Positions 22,392-30,607 of a stretch of DNA of 61,509 bases are shown here, one piece after another. Below the pieces are notes generated by a model. It was not told the DNA's origin. It saw only the letters and a program-made list of their open reading frames with translations, and ran no database searches. Source of the DNA: Alphaproteobacteria bacterium (GTDB taxonomy: Bacteria; Pseudomonadota; Alphaproteobacteria; Rhizobiales; Xanthobacteraceae); assembly GCA_021325315.1 (NCBI GenBank), contig JAJPHK010000011.1, positions 1 to 61,509 of the forward strand, given 5' to 3'. A program made the position numbers and the translations under genes. Position 1 is the stretch's first letter. Each line of letters begins with the position of its first letter.

Positions 22392-23612
22392 ATGGATCTG
22401 AAAGACAAGCGCATTCTGCTCGTGATCGGCGGCGGTATCGCTGCCTATAAGAGCCTGGATTTGATCCGCCGCCTGCGGGAACGCGGCGCGAAAGTGCGCG
22501 CGATTCTGACCGCGGGCGGCGCCGAATTCATCACGCCCCTGTCGGTCGCCGCCATTTCCGGCGAGCGCTGTTTCACCGAGCTCTTCTCCCATCAGGACGA
22601 ATTCGACATCGGTCATATCCGGCTTTCGCGCGAAGCCGATCTCATCGTGGTCGCGCCTGCGACCGCCGATCTCATTGCGAAAATGGCGCAAGGAATCACC
22701 AACGATCTCGCCACCGCCGTGTTGCTCGCGACCGACGAGCGCGTTCTGATCGCGCCCGCAATGAATCCTATGATGTGGAACCATCCGGCGACCAAACGGA
22801 ATTTCGCGCAGCTTTCCGCCGACGGCATCGTTTCCGTCGGCCCCAACGCCGGCGAGATGGCCGAGCGCGGCGAGAACGGCGTCGGCCGCATGGCGGAGCC
22901 TCTGGAAATCGTCGCCGCGATCGAAGGATTGCTGAACGAGATGCCCGCCCCAGATGCGCTTAGGGGAACGCGCATGCTCGTCACCTCCGGGCCGACGCGC
23001 GAGCCGATCGATCCCGTGCGCTACATTTCGAACCGCTCGTCCGGCCGCCAGGGCCATGCGGTTGCGCGCGCCGCCGCGGCGGCGGGCGCGGAAGTCACGC
23101 TCGTGTCGGGGCCGGTGGAGATTCCCGATCCTTCCGGCGTGAAAACAATTCACGTCGAGACCGCGGCGGAAATGCTCTCGGCGGCGCAAGCGGCGCTCCC
23201 TGTCGATGTCGCGGTGTGCGCGGCGGCGGTCGCCGACTGGCGCGTTGACGCGGTCGCGAACGAAAAAGTGAAAAAGACCGGCAGCCGCGCACCGACGCTT
23301 TCCTTCGTCGAGAACCCCGACATCCTCGCAACGCTCTCGCACGGCAAGAAGCGCCCGCGTCTCGTCGTGGGTTTTGCCGCCGAAACCGAAAAGCTGCTTG
23401 AGCACGCGCGCGAGAAACTCCTGCGCAAAGGCTGCGACTGGATCGTCGCGAACGACGTCTCGCCGAAAAGCGGCACGTTCGGCGGACGCAACAACCAGGT
23501 CCATCTCGTGACCTCGGGCGGCGTCGAGAGCTGGCCGGTGCTCTCGAAGGAAGCGGTGGCCGACGGACTTGTCCGGCGGATCGCATCGACACTAAACGAG
23601 GCGCGCGCATGA
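22392..23612 (+). CDS. coaBC: Bifunctional phosphopantothenoylcysteine decarboxylase/phosphopantothenate-cysteine ligase
   Basis: CoaBC makes 4'-phosphopantetheine from phosphopantothenate and cysteine in two steps of CoA synthesis. The 406-aa protein has the N-terminal flavoprotein domain (LVIGGGIAAYKSLDLIRRLRERG; the decarboxylase motif IAPAMNPMMWNHPATKRN) up to about 190. The C-terminal ligase domain follows (LVTSGPTREPIDPVRYISNRSSGRQG; VAAVADWRV; IVANDVSPKSGTFGG). The ATG follows a plain leader of 114 bp after ubiB. Its stop overlaps the dut start by 4 nt (ATGA). Confidence 0.97.
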   Translation: MDLKDKRILLVIGGGIAAYKSLDLIRRLRERGAKVRAILTAGGAEFITPLSVAAISGERCFTELFSHQDEFDIGHIRLSREADLIVVAPATADLIAKMAQGITNDLATAVLLATDERVLIAPAMNPMMWNHPATKRNFAQLSADGIVSVGPNAGEMAERGENGVGRMAEPLEIVAAIEGLLNEMPAPDALRGTRMLVTSGPTREPIDPVRYISNRSSGRQGHAVARAAAAAGAEVTLVSGPVEIPDPSGVKTIHVETAAEMLSAAQAALPVDVAVCAAAVADWRVDAVANEKVKKTGSRAPTLSFVENPDILATLSHGKKRPRLVVGFAAETEKLLEHAREKLLRKGCDWIVANDVSPKSGTFGGRNNQVHLVTSGGVESWPVLSKEAVADGLVRRIASTLNEARA

Positions 23613-24085
23613 CTACGCTCAATGTCCCTTTCACGCGCCTGCCGCATGCGATCGGCCTTCCCGCCCCCGCCTATGAAACCGAAGGCGCGGCTGGCGTCGA
23701 TCTCATCGCCGCACTTCCCGACACCGAACCTGTGCTCATTCCGCCGCGCGGCTGGGCAGCGATTCCGACCGGGCTCGTGTTCGAAATTCCGCACGGCTAT
23801 CAGGGCGAGGTACGGCCGCGCTCGGGGCTCGCGCTTCGCCACGCCGTCACGGTGCTGAATGCACCCGGCACGATCGATTCCGATTATCGCGGCGAAGTGC
23901 GGGTGTTGCTCATCAATTTCGGGCCGGAGCCGTTTTCGGTGACGCGCGGCATGCGGGTCGCGCAGCTCGTCTTCACCCAGGCGTTCCGCGCCAATCTCCA
24001 CACGGTCGATGCGCTTAACGTCACCGCGCGCGGCTCGCGCGGCTTCGGTTCAACCGGCCTCCACAGCAAGATGGCAGGCGAATAG
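23609..24085 (+). CDS. dut: Deoxyuridine 5'-triphosphate nucleotidohydrolase
   Basis: Dut hydrolyses dUTP to dUMP, keeping uracil out of DNA. It is a trimeric enzyme of 158 aa with the five conserved motifs: AAGVDLIAAL (I), RPRSGLALRH (II), GTIDSDYRGEV (III), TRGMRVAQLVF (IV) and the Gly-rich C-terminal GSRGFGSTGLHS (V). It starts within the coaBC stop and is directly followed by the Rrf2 regulator, whose ATG comes immediately after the dut stop. The coaBC-dut pairing is widespread in proteobacteria. Confidence 0.97.
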   Translation: MTTLNVPFTRLPHAIGLPAPAYETEGAAGVDLIAALPDTEPVLIPPRGWAAIPTGLVFEIPHGYQGEVRPRSGLALRHAVTVLNAPGTIDSDYRGEVRVLLINFGPEPFSVTRGMRVAQLVFTQAFRANLHTVDALNVTARGSRGFGSTGLHSKMAGE

Positions 24086-24526
24086 ATGGCACGGCTTTCG
24101 GAAAAAAGCTTGCTTGCGGTCGCCGCAGTCGTCGACATCGCGATCCATTCGCGCGGCCAGCCGGTCGCGGCGAAAGCGCTCGCCGAACGCCATAGCCTGC
24201 CGCCGCGGCATCTTGAGCCGGTGCTGCAAGCGCTGGTGCATGCGGGGATCCTGAAGGGCGTGCGCGGTCCGCGCGGCGGCTACGAACTTGCCCGCGAGCG
24301 CAGGCGGATATCCGTCGCCGAAATCGCCCGCGTCGCCGAGGCGACCGGCGCCGAAAATGCCGGGCATATTCCGGCGCTGGTGGAGAAAGTCGTGCAGCCG
24401 GCGGTCGCCCCCGCCGAGCATTCGTTCGAAGTCGCGCTTTCGGCGGTATCGATCGACGAGCTTTGCCGTGCGGCCGAAAAGCACGGCCTCGCCGAAGCGA
24501 AATCGACGGCCGATTTCAACATATAG
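24086..24526 (+). CDS. Rrf2-family transcriptional regulator
   Basis: A 146-aa protein with an N-terminal winged helix of Rrf2 type: [69 protein letters not shown]. The wing ends in the family GPRGGY. The C-terminal part lacks the three cysteines that hold the Fe-S cluster of IscR; I see a single Cys ([11 protein letters not shown]). It has no spacer from dut, and cysK follows 80 nt later. Cysteine-metabolism regulators of this family (CymR type) exist, so control of cysK is a reasonable inference from position, not proof. Confidence 0.88.
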   Translation: MARLSEKSLLAVAAVVDIAIHSRGQPVAAKALAERHSLPPRHLEPVLQALVHAGILKGVRGPRGGYELARERRRISVAEIARVAEATGAENAGHIPALVEKVVQPAVAPAEHSFEVALSAVSIDELCRAAEKHGLAEAKSTADFNI

Positions 24527-24540
24527 TCGGCGTATTACGA

Positions 24541-24596
24541 ATCGAAAATCGACTTGGTTTTGTAGTTATGCTAGGCGGGCCATCCGGATTTTCGAT
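24541..24596 (+). promoter_or_regulatory. Inverted repeat framing the cysK leader
   Basis: The 10-nt arms atcgaaaatc (24541-24550) and gattttcgat (24587-24596) are perfect inverted repeats separated by 36 nt. The downstream arm ends against the ggagg Shine-Dalgarno of cysK (start 24607). As RNA the stem would touch the ribosome-binding site; as DNA the arms could be paired operator sites, for example for the adjacent Rrf2 regulator. Which applies depends on the transcription start. Confidence 0.4.
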
Positions 24597-24606
24597 GGAG
24601 GCCCCC

Positions 24607-25587
24607 ATGACCGCAATGCCGCGCAAGCCGTCCGCAAAGCGCGAGCCGGGGCGCGGACGCGTCTTTAATTCCATCACCGAAACGATCGGCGACACTCCGC
24701 TCGTGCGCCTCAACCGCTTGCCGGAAATGCACGGCGTGAAGGCGAATATTCTCGCCAAGCTCGAATTCTTCAACCCGATTTCAAGCGTCAAGGACCGCAT
24801 CGGTGTCGCGATGATCGAGGCGCTGGAAAAATCCGGCAAGCTCGACAAGGACACGGTGATCGTCGAACCGACTTCGGGCAACACCGGAATCGCGCTGGCC
24901 TTCGTTGCCGCCGCCAAAGGCTACAAGCTCATTCTCGTGATGCCCGAGACCATGTCGCTGGAGCGGCGTAAGATGCTTCTTCTTCTCGGCGCCGAGATTG
25001 TACTCACCGAAGGCGCGAAAGGCATGAAGGGCTCGGTCGCGCGCGCAGAGGAGCTCTTGCGCGAATTGCCGAAAGCGGTGATGCCGCAGCAGTTCAACAA
25101 TAAGGCAAATCCCGAGATTCATCGCCGTACCACCGCCGAGGAAGTCTGGAACGACACCCAAGGCGAAATCGACGCCTTTGTAAGCGGCGTCGGCACCGGC
25201 GGAACCATTACCGGCGTGGGAGAGGTGCTGAAAAAGCGGAAGCCATCCGTTCGCATCATCGCCGTCGAGCCCGAAGACAGCGCCGTGCTATCGGGCCGCC
25301 AGCCCGGCCCGCACAAGATTCAGGGAATCGGCGCGGGATTCATCCCGGAGGTATTGGACCGCAAGGTGATCGATGAGGTGGTGACCGTCGGAAACCAGAC
25401 CGCCTTCGATATGGCGCGCGCCGTAGCGCGTTTTGAGGGCATTCCGGCGGGGATTTCTTCGGGTGCGGCGCTTGCCGCCGCCCTCGAGGTCGGCGCGCGG
25501 CCGGAAATGGCGGGCAAGAATATTGTCGTGGTTTTTCCATCCTTTGCAGAACGCTATCTTTCGACACCGCTGTTCGAGGGTCTTTGA
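24607..25587 (+). CDS. cysK: Cysteine synthase (O-acetylserine sulfhydrylase)
   Basis: A PLP enzyme that makes L-cysteine from O-acetylserine and sulfide. The protein has 326 aa from the chosen ATG. The PLP lysine is Lys62 in [11 protein letters not shown]; the phosphate/substrate loops TSGNTGIAL and [10 protein letters not shown] are intact, and the family C-terminal region [15 protein letters not shown] is present. The reading frame is open to 24463, but that part overlaps the regulator gene and is not family-like. The ATG at 24607 is preceded by tggagg at a normal distance. The N-terminus has about 18 basic residues before the conserved [16 protein letters not shown]. Confidence 0.93.
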   Translation: MTAMPRKPSAKREPGRGRVFNSITETIGDTPLVRLNRLPEMHGVKANILAKLEFFNPISSVKDRIGVAMIEALEKSGKLDKDTVIVEPTSGNTGIALAFVAAAKGYKLILVMPETMSLERRKMLLLLGAEIVLTEGAKGMKGSVARAEELLRELPKAVMPQQFNNKANPEIHRRTTAEEVWNDTQGEIDAFVSGVGTGGTITGVGEVLKKRKPSVRIIAVEPEDSAVLSGRQPGPHKIQGIGAGFIPEVLDRKVIDEVVTVGNQTAFDMARAVARFEGIPAGISSGAALAAALEVGARPEMAGKNIVVVFPSFAERYLSTPLFEGL

Positions 25588-25724
25588 TCTTTCTGTCCCG
25601 ATTTGGCGCATTTCCTCTTCTGCCCCGACTCCTGTCTTTGTAGAGTGAATGCCTGATTCGCGGCGCAAGGCTGCGGGTCGCTCTTTGGCGCCGAGCGGCG
25701 GCGGAACGAGAGAGCGAAGGCGGA

Positions 25725-28262
25725 ATGTCGGAACGGTCCGAACTGGGCTGCGTGCGTTTGCGCGCGATGAGGCGGAACATTGGGACCGCATCCTGGCTTT
25801 TCGCCTGCGCGGGCGTTCTTTCCGTCCTTCCCGCCGATCGCGCGAATGCCCAAGCCTTCAGGCTGCAAGAAATCCCGCAAGCGCTTGCCAATCTCGACCG
25901 GCACGAGCTTGCGCAGCTGGCGCTCACGCTCGGCATCTTGTTTTTCGCCGTGACGACCGCGATTGCGCTTGTGCGTACACGCGCCCGTATGGATTTGCGG
26001 CTCGCGCAAGCCAAGCGCGAAATCGCGATTCTGCGCGACGAGGCGGATCGGGCGCTCGCTCTTCTTCTCGCTGATCCGCAACTCATCATCGTCTGGCGCG
26101 AACCGCAGAGGGAACCGCTCATTCTCGGCGATGCCGCGAATGTCGCGGGCATCGAAGCGGCGCGGCGCGTGCTCGCTTTCGGGACTTGGCTCGGCGTCGA
26201 AGAGGCCCATCGTCTCGATGCCGCGGTCGACGGGCTGCGCCAGCGCGGCGAAGCCTTCACCCTGACCTTACTCACGCCGCGCGGACGCTATCTCGAAGCC
26301 GAGGGACGGCCGATCGGCGCGTCCGCCGTACTGCGGCTGCGCGATCTCACCGGCGCGCGGCTCGAGCAAGCGACGCTATCCGAGCGCCTGAAACGGTTCG
26401 AGCGCGAGGCCGAGCAAATGCGCTCGCTCCTCGAACTTGTGTCCGCGCCGATCTGGCTGCATGACGGCGAAGGCAAGCTCGTTTTCGCGAATACGGCTTA
26501 TGCGAAAGCGGTGGAAGCGGCCGACGCGCACGACGCGATCGCACGCGGGCTGGAGCTTCTCGATCAGGCCGCCCGTCAGGAAGCGGCCAAAGCCGCGGCT
26601 TCAAATCAGATTTTCACCAAGCGGCTGCCGGTTGTGATCGCCGGCGCACGGCGCGTGCTCGATGTGATCGAAGTGGGCGGGCCGCGAGGCTCGGCCGGGA
26701 TCGGTCTGGATGCCACTGAAGCCGAAACGGTGCGCGCCGAGCTCGGCCGTATTGTTTCGGCACACCGCCGCACGCTGGATGAGCTTTCGACGGCGGTTGC
26801 GATCTTCAGCGCGGATCAGAAGCTGGTCTTTTACAACGCCGCCTATCGTGCGCTCTTCCGGCTGGACGCGGCGTTTCTCGACGAGCATCCGACCGATTCC
26901 ACCGTCCTCGACCGGCTGCGCGCTGAGCGAAGATTGCCGGAACAGGCGGATTTCAAGACCTGGAAAGCGCAGCTTTTCGAGGCCTATCGCGCGATCGAGC
27001 CGAAGGAGCATTGGTGGCACATGCCGGGCGGACGGGTGTTGCGCGTCGTCACCAATCCGAACCCCGAAGGCGGCGTCACGTATCTTTTCGACGATATCAC
27101 CGAACGGATTGAGCTGGAGAGCCGCTACAATGCGCTCATCCAGACGCAGGGTGAAACGTTAGATGCGCTCGCCGAGGCGGTCGCGGTGTTCGGCTCGAAC
27201 GGCCGGCTGAAACTTTATAATTCCGCCTTTCTCGCGCTTTGGAAAATTTCTGCGGCGGCGGCGGCCGAACGCCCGCATATCGAAAGATTGGCGACGTGGT
27301 GCCGCCCGTTCCTCATCGCGGGCGAGAACGCCGAAAATACGGAGAGAGCCTGGCAATCGATTCAACTCGCTGTAACGGGACTCGATCGCGACGCTTTTTC
27401 GGGGCTGCAGCTCGAATGCGTCGACGGCCGTTTGCTGGAATGCTCCGCGGTGCCGTTGCCCGACGGCGGCTCGCTCGTCACGTTCCGCGACGTGACCGAC
27501 AGCGTACGGGTCGCGCGCGCGCTGACCGAACGGAACGAAGCACTGGTCGCGGCTGACGTGCTGAAAAACGATTTCGTCCAGCACGTTTCTTATGAGTTAC
27601 GTTCGCCGCTTACAACGATCATCGGATTCGTGCAGTTGCTCAACAATCCCGCAATCGGACCGCTCACGGAAAAGCAGCGCGAATATATTGGCCACATTAC
27701 CGCTTCGAGCGCCGCGTTGATGGCGATCATCGACGATATTCTCGACCTTGCGACGATCGATGCCGGCGCGATGCATCTCGATCTCGGCGAAGTCGATATT
27801 CGCGCCACCATGACCGCCGCCGCCGAGGGCATTCGCGACCGGCTCGCCGAAAACAATATCCGTCTCGACATCAAGGCGCCTGCCAATATCGGCACGTTCA
27901 TCGCGGATCCGAAGCGTGTCCGGCAAATCCTGTTCAACCTGATGTCGAATGCGATCAACTTCTCGCCGCCTGGCGAGACCGTGACCCTCTCGGCCGAACG
28001 GGGGCGGGATACGGTCACCTTCCGCGTGATCGACAAGGGCCCGGGCATCCCGCCCGAGATTAAAGAGCGGATTTTCGGCCTGTTCGAGAGCTATCCGCGC
28101 GGTTCGCGCCACCGCGGCGCCGGTTTAGGGCTTGCGATCGTGCGCTCGCTCATTGCACTGCACGGCGGCAGCGTTGCAATCGAATCAGAACCCGGACAAG
28201 GAACGGTCGTCAGTTGTATATTCCCCGCGACCGCCCGCGCCCATAGCGAAGCGGCCGAATAA
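25725..28262 (+). CDS. divL: DivL-type PAS histidine kinase homologue with Tyr in place of His
   Basis: An 845-aa membrane sensor. A signal-like or hydrophobic N-terminus (about 15-43) and a membrane helix near 66-84 (ALTLGILFFAVTTAIALV) precede several PAS domains (roughly 240-330, 345-470 and 480-600). The dimerisation box reads FVQHVSYELRSPLT: Tyr623 stands where the phospho-accepting His should be. This is the hallmark of DivL, the Caulobacter cell-cycle pseudokinase that interacts with DivK and CckA. The ATP-binding domain keeps the N box (QILFNLMSNAINFS), G1 (VIDKGPGIP) and G2 (GAGLGLAIV). An internal ATG at 25767 is a possible start. The run from divL through tsaE into addAB is consistent with the alphaproteobacterial locus. 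Confidence 0.85.
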   Translation: MSERSELGCVRLRAMRRNIGTASWLFACAGVLSVLPADRANAQAFRLQEIPQALANLDRHELAQLALTLGILFFAVTTAIALVRTRARMDLRLAQAKREIAILRDEADRALALLLADPQLIIVWREPQREPLILGDAANVAGIEAARRVLAFGTWLGVEEAHRLDAAVDGLRQRGEAFTLTLLTPRGRYLEAEGRPIGASAVLRLRDLTGARLEQATLSERLKRFEREAEQMRSLLELVSAPIWLHDGEGKLVFANTAYAKAVEAADAHDAIARGLELLDQAARQEAAKAAASNQIFTKRLPVVIAGARRVLDVIEVGGPRGSAGIGLDATEAETVRAELGRIVSAHRRTLDELSTAVAIFSADQKLVFYNAAYRALFRLDAAFLDEHPTDSTVLDRLRAERRLPEQADFKTWKAQLFEAYRAIEPKEHWWHMPGGRVLRVVTNPNPEGGVTYLFDDITERIELESRYNALIQTQGETLDALAEAVAVFGSNGRLKLYNSAFLALWKISAAAAAERPHIERLATWCRPFLIAGENAENTERAWQSIQLAVTGLDRDAFSGLQLECVDGRLLECSAVPLPDGGSLVTFRDVTDSVRVARALTERNEALVAADVLKNDFVQHVSYELRSPLTTIIGFVQLLNNPAIGPLTEKQREYIGHITASSAALMAIIDDILDLATIDAGAMHLDLGEVDIRATMTAAAEGIRDRLAENNIRLDIKAPANIGTFIADPKRVRQILFNLMSNAINFSPPGETVTLSAERGRDTVTFRVIDKGPGIPPEIKERIFGLFESYPRGSRHRGAGLGLAIVRSLIALHGGSVAIESEPGQGTVVSCIFPATARAHSEAAE

Positions 28263-28283
28263 CGAGCCTTGTTCAACGAGCCT

Positions 28284-29861
28284 ATGCCGAGTTCACCCGC
28301 CGCGCGTACCACCTGGGATATTGTATTGCCTGACGAGACCGCGACCGGGCGGCTTGCCATGGATATCGCGATCTCCCTTTTGCCCGGGGATCTCATCACC
28401 CTTTCGGGCGATCTCGGCGCAGGCAAAACGACGCTTGCGCGCGGCATCATCCGTTTTCTTGCGAACGACGACTGGCTCGAAGTGCCAAGCCCGACTTTCA
28501 CGCTTTTGCAGCTTTACGAGCTGCCGCGGTTTCCGGTCGTGCACGCGGATCTCTACCGTGTGAAGACGCTCGCCGAGCTCGCCGAGCTTGGCTGGGAGGA
28601 AGCGGCGGACGGTGCCGCGGTCATGGTCGAATGGCCGGAGCGTGCGGCCGCCTTCATCCAGGCCGACCGCCTCGACGTTTCGTTTTCCGTAAGCCCCGAT
28701 CTTCCGCCAAATGCGCGGCGGGTACGGCTTACCGGCTTTGGCGCATGGGCGGAGCGGCTCACGCGCTTTCGCGCCGCGCGCGAACTCATCGACACGGCGG
28801 GTTTCGGCGCGGCCGAGCGGAGGCATCTCCAGGGCGACGCGTCGACACGCCGTTACGAGCGGCTCTTCCTGCATCCCGGCACCGCGATCCTGATGGACTC
28901 GCCGCCGAAGCCCGACGGCCCGCCGATCAAAGACGGCAAGTCCTATAGCGCGCTCTCGCATCTTGCCGAAAACGTGCAGCCGTTCGTGGCACTCTCAAGG
29001 GGCTTGCGCGAACGCGGCTTCAGCGCGCCGGAAATTTACGCGGCGGACATCGAACACGGATTTCTGATCCTCGAGGATCTTGGCACCGACGGAATCGTCA
29101 CGCACACGGAACCGCCAGCGCCGATCGAGCATCTTTATGCCTCCGCGATCGATACGCTGGTCGCGCTGCACACGGCGGAGCTGCCGCCGAAGCTTCCCGT
29201 TTCTCCGCGGATCGAGCACGTCATTCCGCCTTACGATCTCGATGCGTTCCTGGTTGAAGCCGAGCTTTTGCTCGACTGGTACCTACCCTATCGCGGCATC
29301 ACGTCGCTGTCGCGTCCGATGCGGGACTATTTCGCGAGCCTCTGGCGCGCGGCACTCGGCGATATCGCCGCGGGACCGAAGACCTGGGTGCTGCGCGATT
29401 ATCACTCGCCCAACCTGTTGTGGCTCCCCGCCCGCGAAGGCGTCGCGCAAGTGGGAATCCTCGATTTCCAAGACGCCGTCATGGGGCCCGCCGCTTACGA
29501 CGTCGCGTCCCTCCTGATGGATGCGCGCGTCGACATTCCGTCCGACATGGCGATCACACTCCTCTCCCGCTATGTGGTCGGCCGCATGAACGCCGATCCG
29601 AATTTCAGCCCCGACGAATTCGCGCGGCATTATGTGACGCTCGGCGCGCAGCGCATGACCAAGATTCTCGGCATTTTCGCGCGCCTCGCGAAACGCGATG
29701 GTAAGCCGCAATATCTCGCGCATTTGCCGCGGGTCTGGGATTATCTGATGCGCGCGCTCTCGCATCCGTCGCTCTCGAAACTGAACAGCTGGTATCAGGC
29801 GCACGTGCCTCCGCCGACGGCGGAAAACGCCGCCGTCGAGCAGCCCCTGTCCGTGCCGTGA
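28284..29861 (+). CDS. tsaE: Fusion of TsaE (t6A biosynthesis ATPase) with an AmgK-like sugar kinase
   Basis: Two domains are joined in 525 aa. Residues about 1-150 are TsaE: Walker A SGDLGAGKTTLARG (about 41-54), then PSPTFTLLQLYE and HADLYR, the protein that powers the tRNA t6A37 complex. Residues about 165-520 are an aminoglycoside-phosphotransferase fold with QGDASTRRYERLFL, the catalytic loop VLRDYHSPNLLWLP and the metal-binding ILDFQDAVMGPAAYDVASLL. This is closest to AmgK, the MurNAc/GlcNAc anomeric kinase. The next gene looks like MurU, AmgK's partner in cell-wall recycling, supporting that call. I chose the ATG at 28284; a TTG at 28269 is possible. The divL stop is about 20 nt upstream. 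Confidence 0.87.
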   Translation: MPSSPAARTTWDIVLPDETATGRLAMDIAISLLPGDLITLSGDLGAGKTTLARGIIRFLANDDWLEVPSPTFTLLQLYELPRFPVVHADLYRVKTLAELAELGWEEAADGAAVMVEWPERAAAFIQADRLDVSFSVSPDLPPNARRVRLTGFGAWAERLTRFRAARELIDTAGFGAAERRHLQGDASTRRYERLFLHPGTAILMDSPPKPDGPPIKDGKSYSALSHLAENVQPFVALSRGLRERGFSAPEIYAADIEHGFLILEDLGTDGIVTHTEPPAPIEHLYASAIDTLVALHTAELPPKLPVSPRIEHVIPPYDLDAFLVEAELLLDWYLPYRGITSLSRPMRDYFASLWRAALGDIAAGPKTWVLRDYHSPNLLWLPAREGVAQVGILDFQDAVMGPAAYDVASLLMDARVDIPSDMAITLLSRYVVGRMNADPNFSPDEFARHYVTLGAQRMTKILGIFARLAKRDGKPQYLAHLPRVWDYLMRALSHPSLSKLNSWYQAHVPPPTAENAAVEQPLSVP

Positions 29862-30586
29862 ACGAAGCTGATTTCCCCAAGCGCGCGATGGTGCTCGCGG
29901 CCGGCATCGGAAACCGCATGCGGCCCCTGACCGATACGCGTCCCAAGCCGCTCGTCGAGGTCGCCGGCCGCGCGCTAATCGACCACAATCTCGACCGGCT
30001 CGCCGCTTTGAAAATTTCGACGGCGGTCGTCAATCTCCATCATTTCGCGGATCTGCTGGAAGCTCATCTTCGCCGCCGCCGCGCGCCGAAAATCGAATTT
30101 TCCGACGAACGCGCACGATTGCTCGATACCGGCGGCGGCATCGCAAAAGCCTTGCCGCTGCTCGGAAGCACGCCGTTTTTTCTCGTCAATTCCGACAGTC
30201 TGTGGCTGGAGAAGAGCTCCAACCTAGCGCGGCTCGCGCGGGGTTTCGACCCCATGAAAATGGACGCGTTTCTGCTTCTGGCGCGGCCCGAAAATACCAC
30301 CGGCTATGAGGGCCGCGGCGACTACTTCATGGAGAGCAACGGCCTTCTTCGCCGTCGCGCATCGAACGAAACCGCTCCGCTCACCTATGCCGGGGGCGCG
30401 CTGTTATCGCCCGCTTTGTTCAAGGATGCGCCACAAGGCGCGTTTCCGCTGCTTCCCTTGTTCGACCGCGCGGAGGCAAAAGGCCGGCTCTACGGGTGCG
30501 AGCTCGACGGCCTGTTCCTGCATGTCGGCACGCCCGCCGCGATCCCGCTCGCCGAGGCCGCGATTCGCGCATACGCCCGGGCTTGA
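29858..30586 (+). CDS. murU: Nucleotidyltransferase, MurU-like (MurNAc-1-phosphate uridylyltransferase)
   Basis: A 242-aa sugar-1-phosphate nucleotidyltransferase with the signature LAAGIGNRMRPLTDTRPKPLVEVAG (Gly-rich loop, Arg and Lys) and the metal-binding Asp in FLVNSDSLWL. The small size, without a left-handed-helix domain, and the position behind an AmgK-like kinase fit MurU, which turns MurNAc-alpha-1-phosphate into UDP-MurNAc and so bypasses de novo UDP-MurNAc synthesis (fosfomycin target MurA). The GTG start overlaps the preceding stop by 4 nt. Substrate identity is inferred from context. Confidence 0.85.
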   Translation: MNEADFPKRAMVLAAGIGNRMRPLTDTRPKPLVEVAGRALIDHNLDRLAALKISTAVVNLHHFADLLEAHLRRRRAPKIEFSDERARLLDTGGGIAKALPLLGSTPFFLVNSDSLWLEKSSNLARLARGFDPMKMDAFLLLARPENTTGYEGRGDYFMESNGLLRRRASNETAPLTYAGGALLSPALFKDAPQGAFPLLPLFDRAEAKGRLYGCELDGLFLHVGTPAAIPLAEAAIRAYARA

Positions 30587-30607
30587 CGTTTGTGGCACAA
30601 TAACCGC

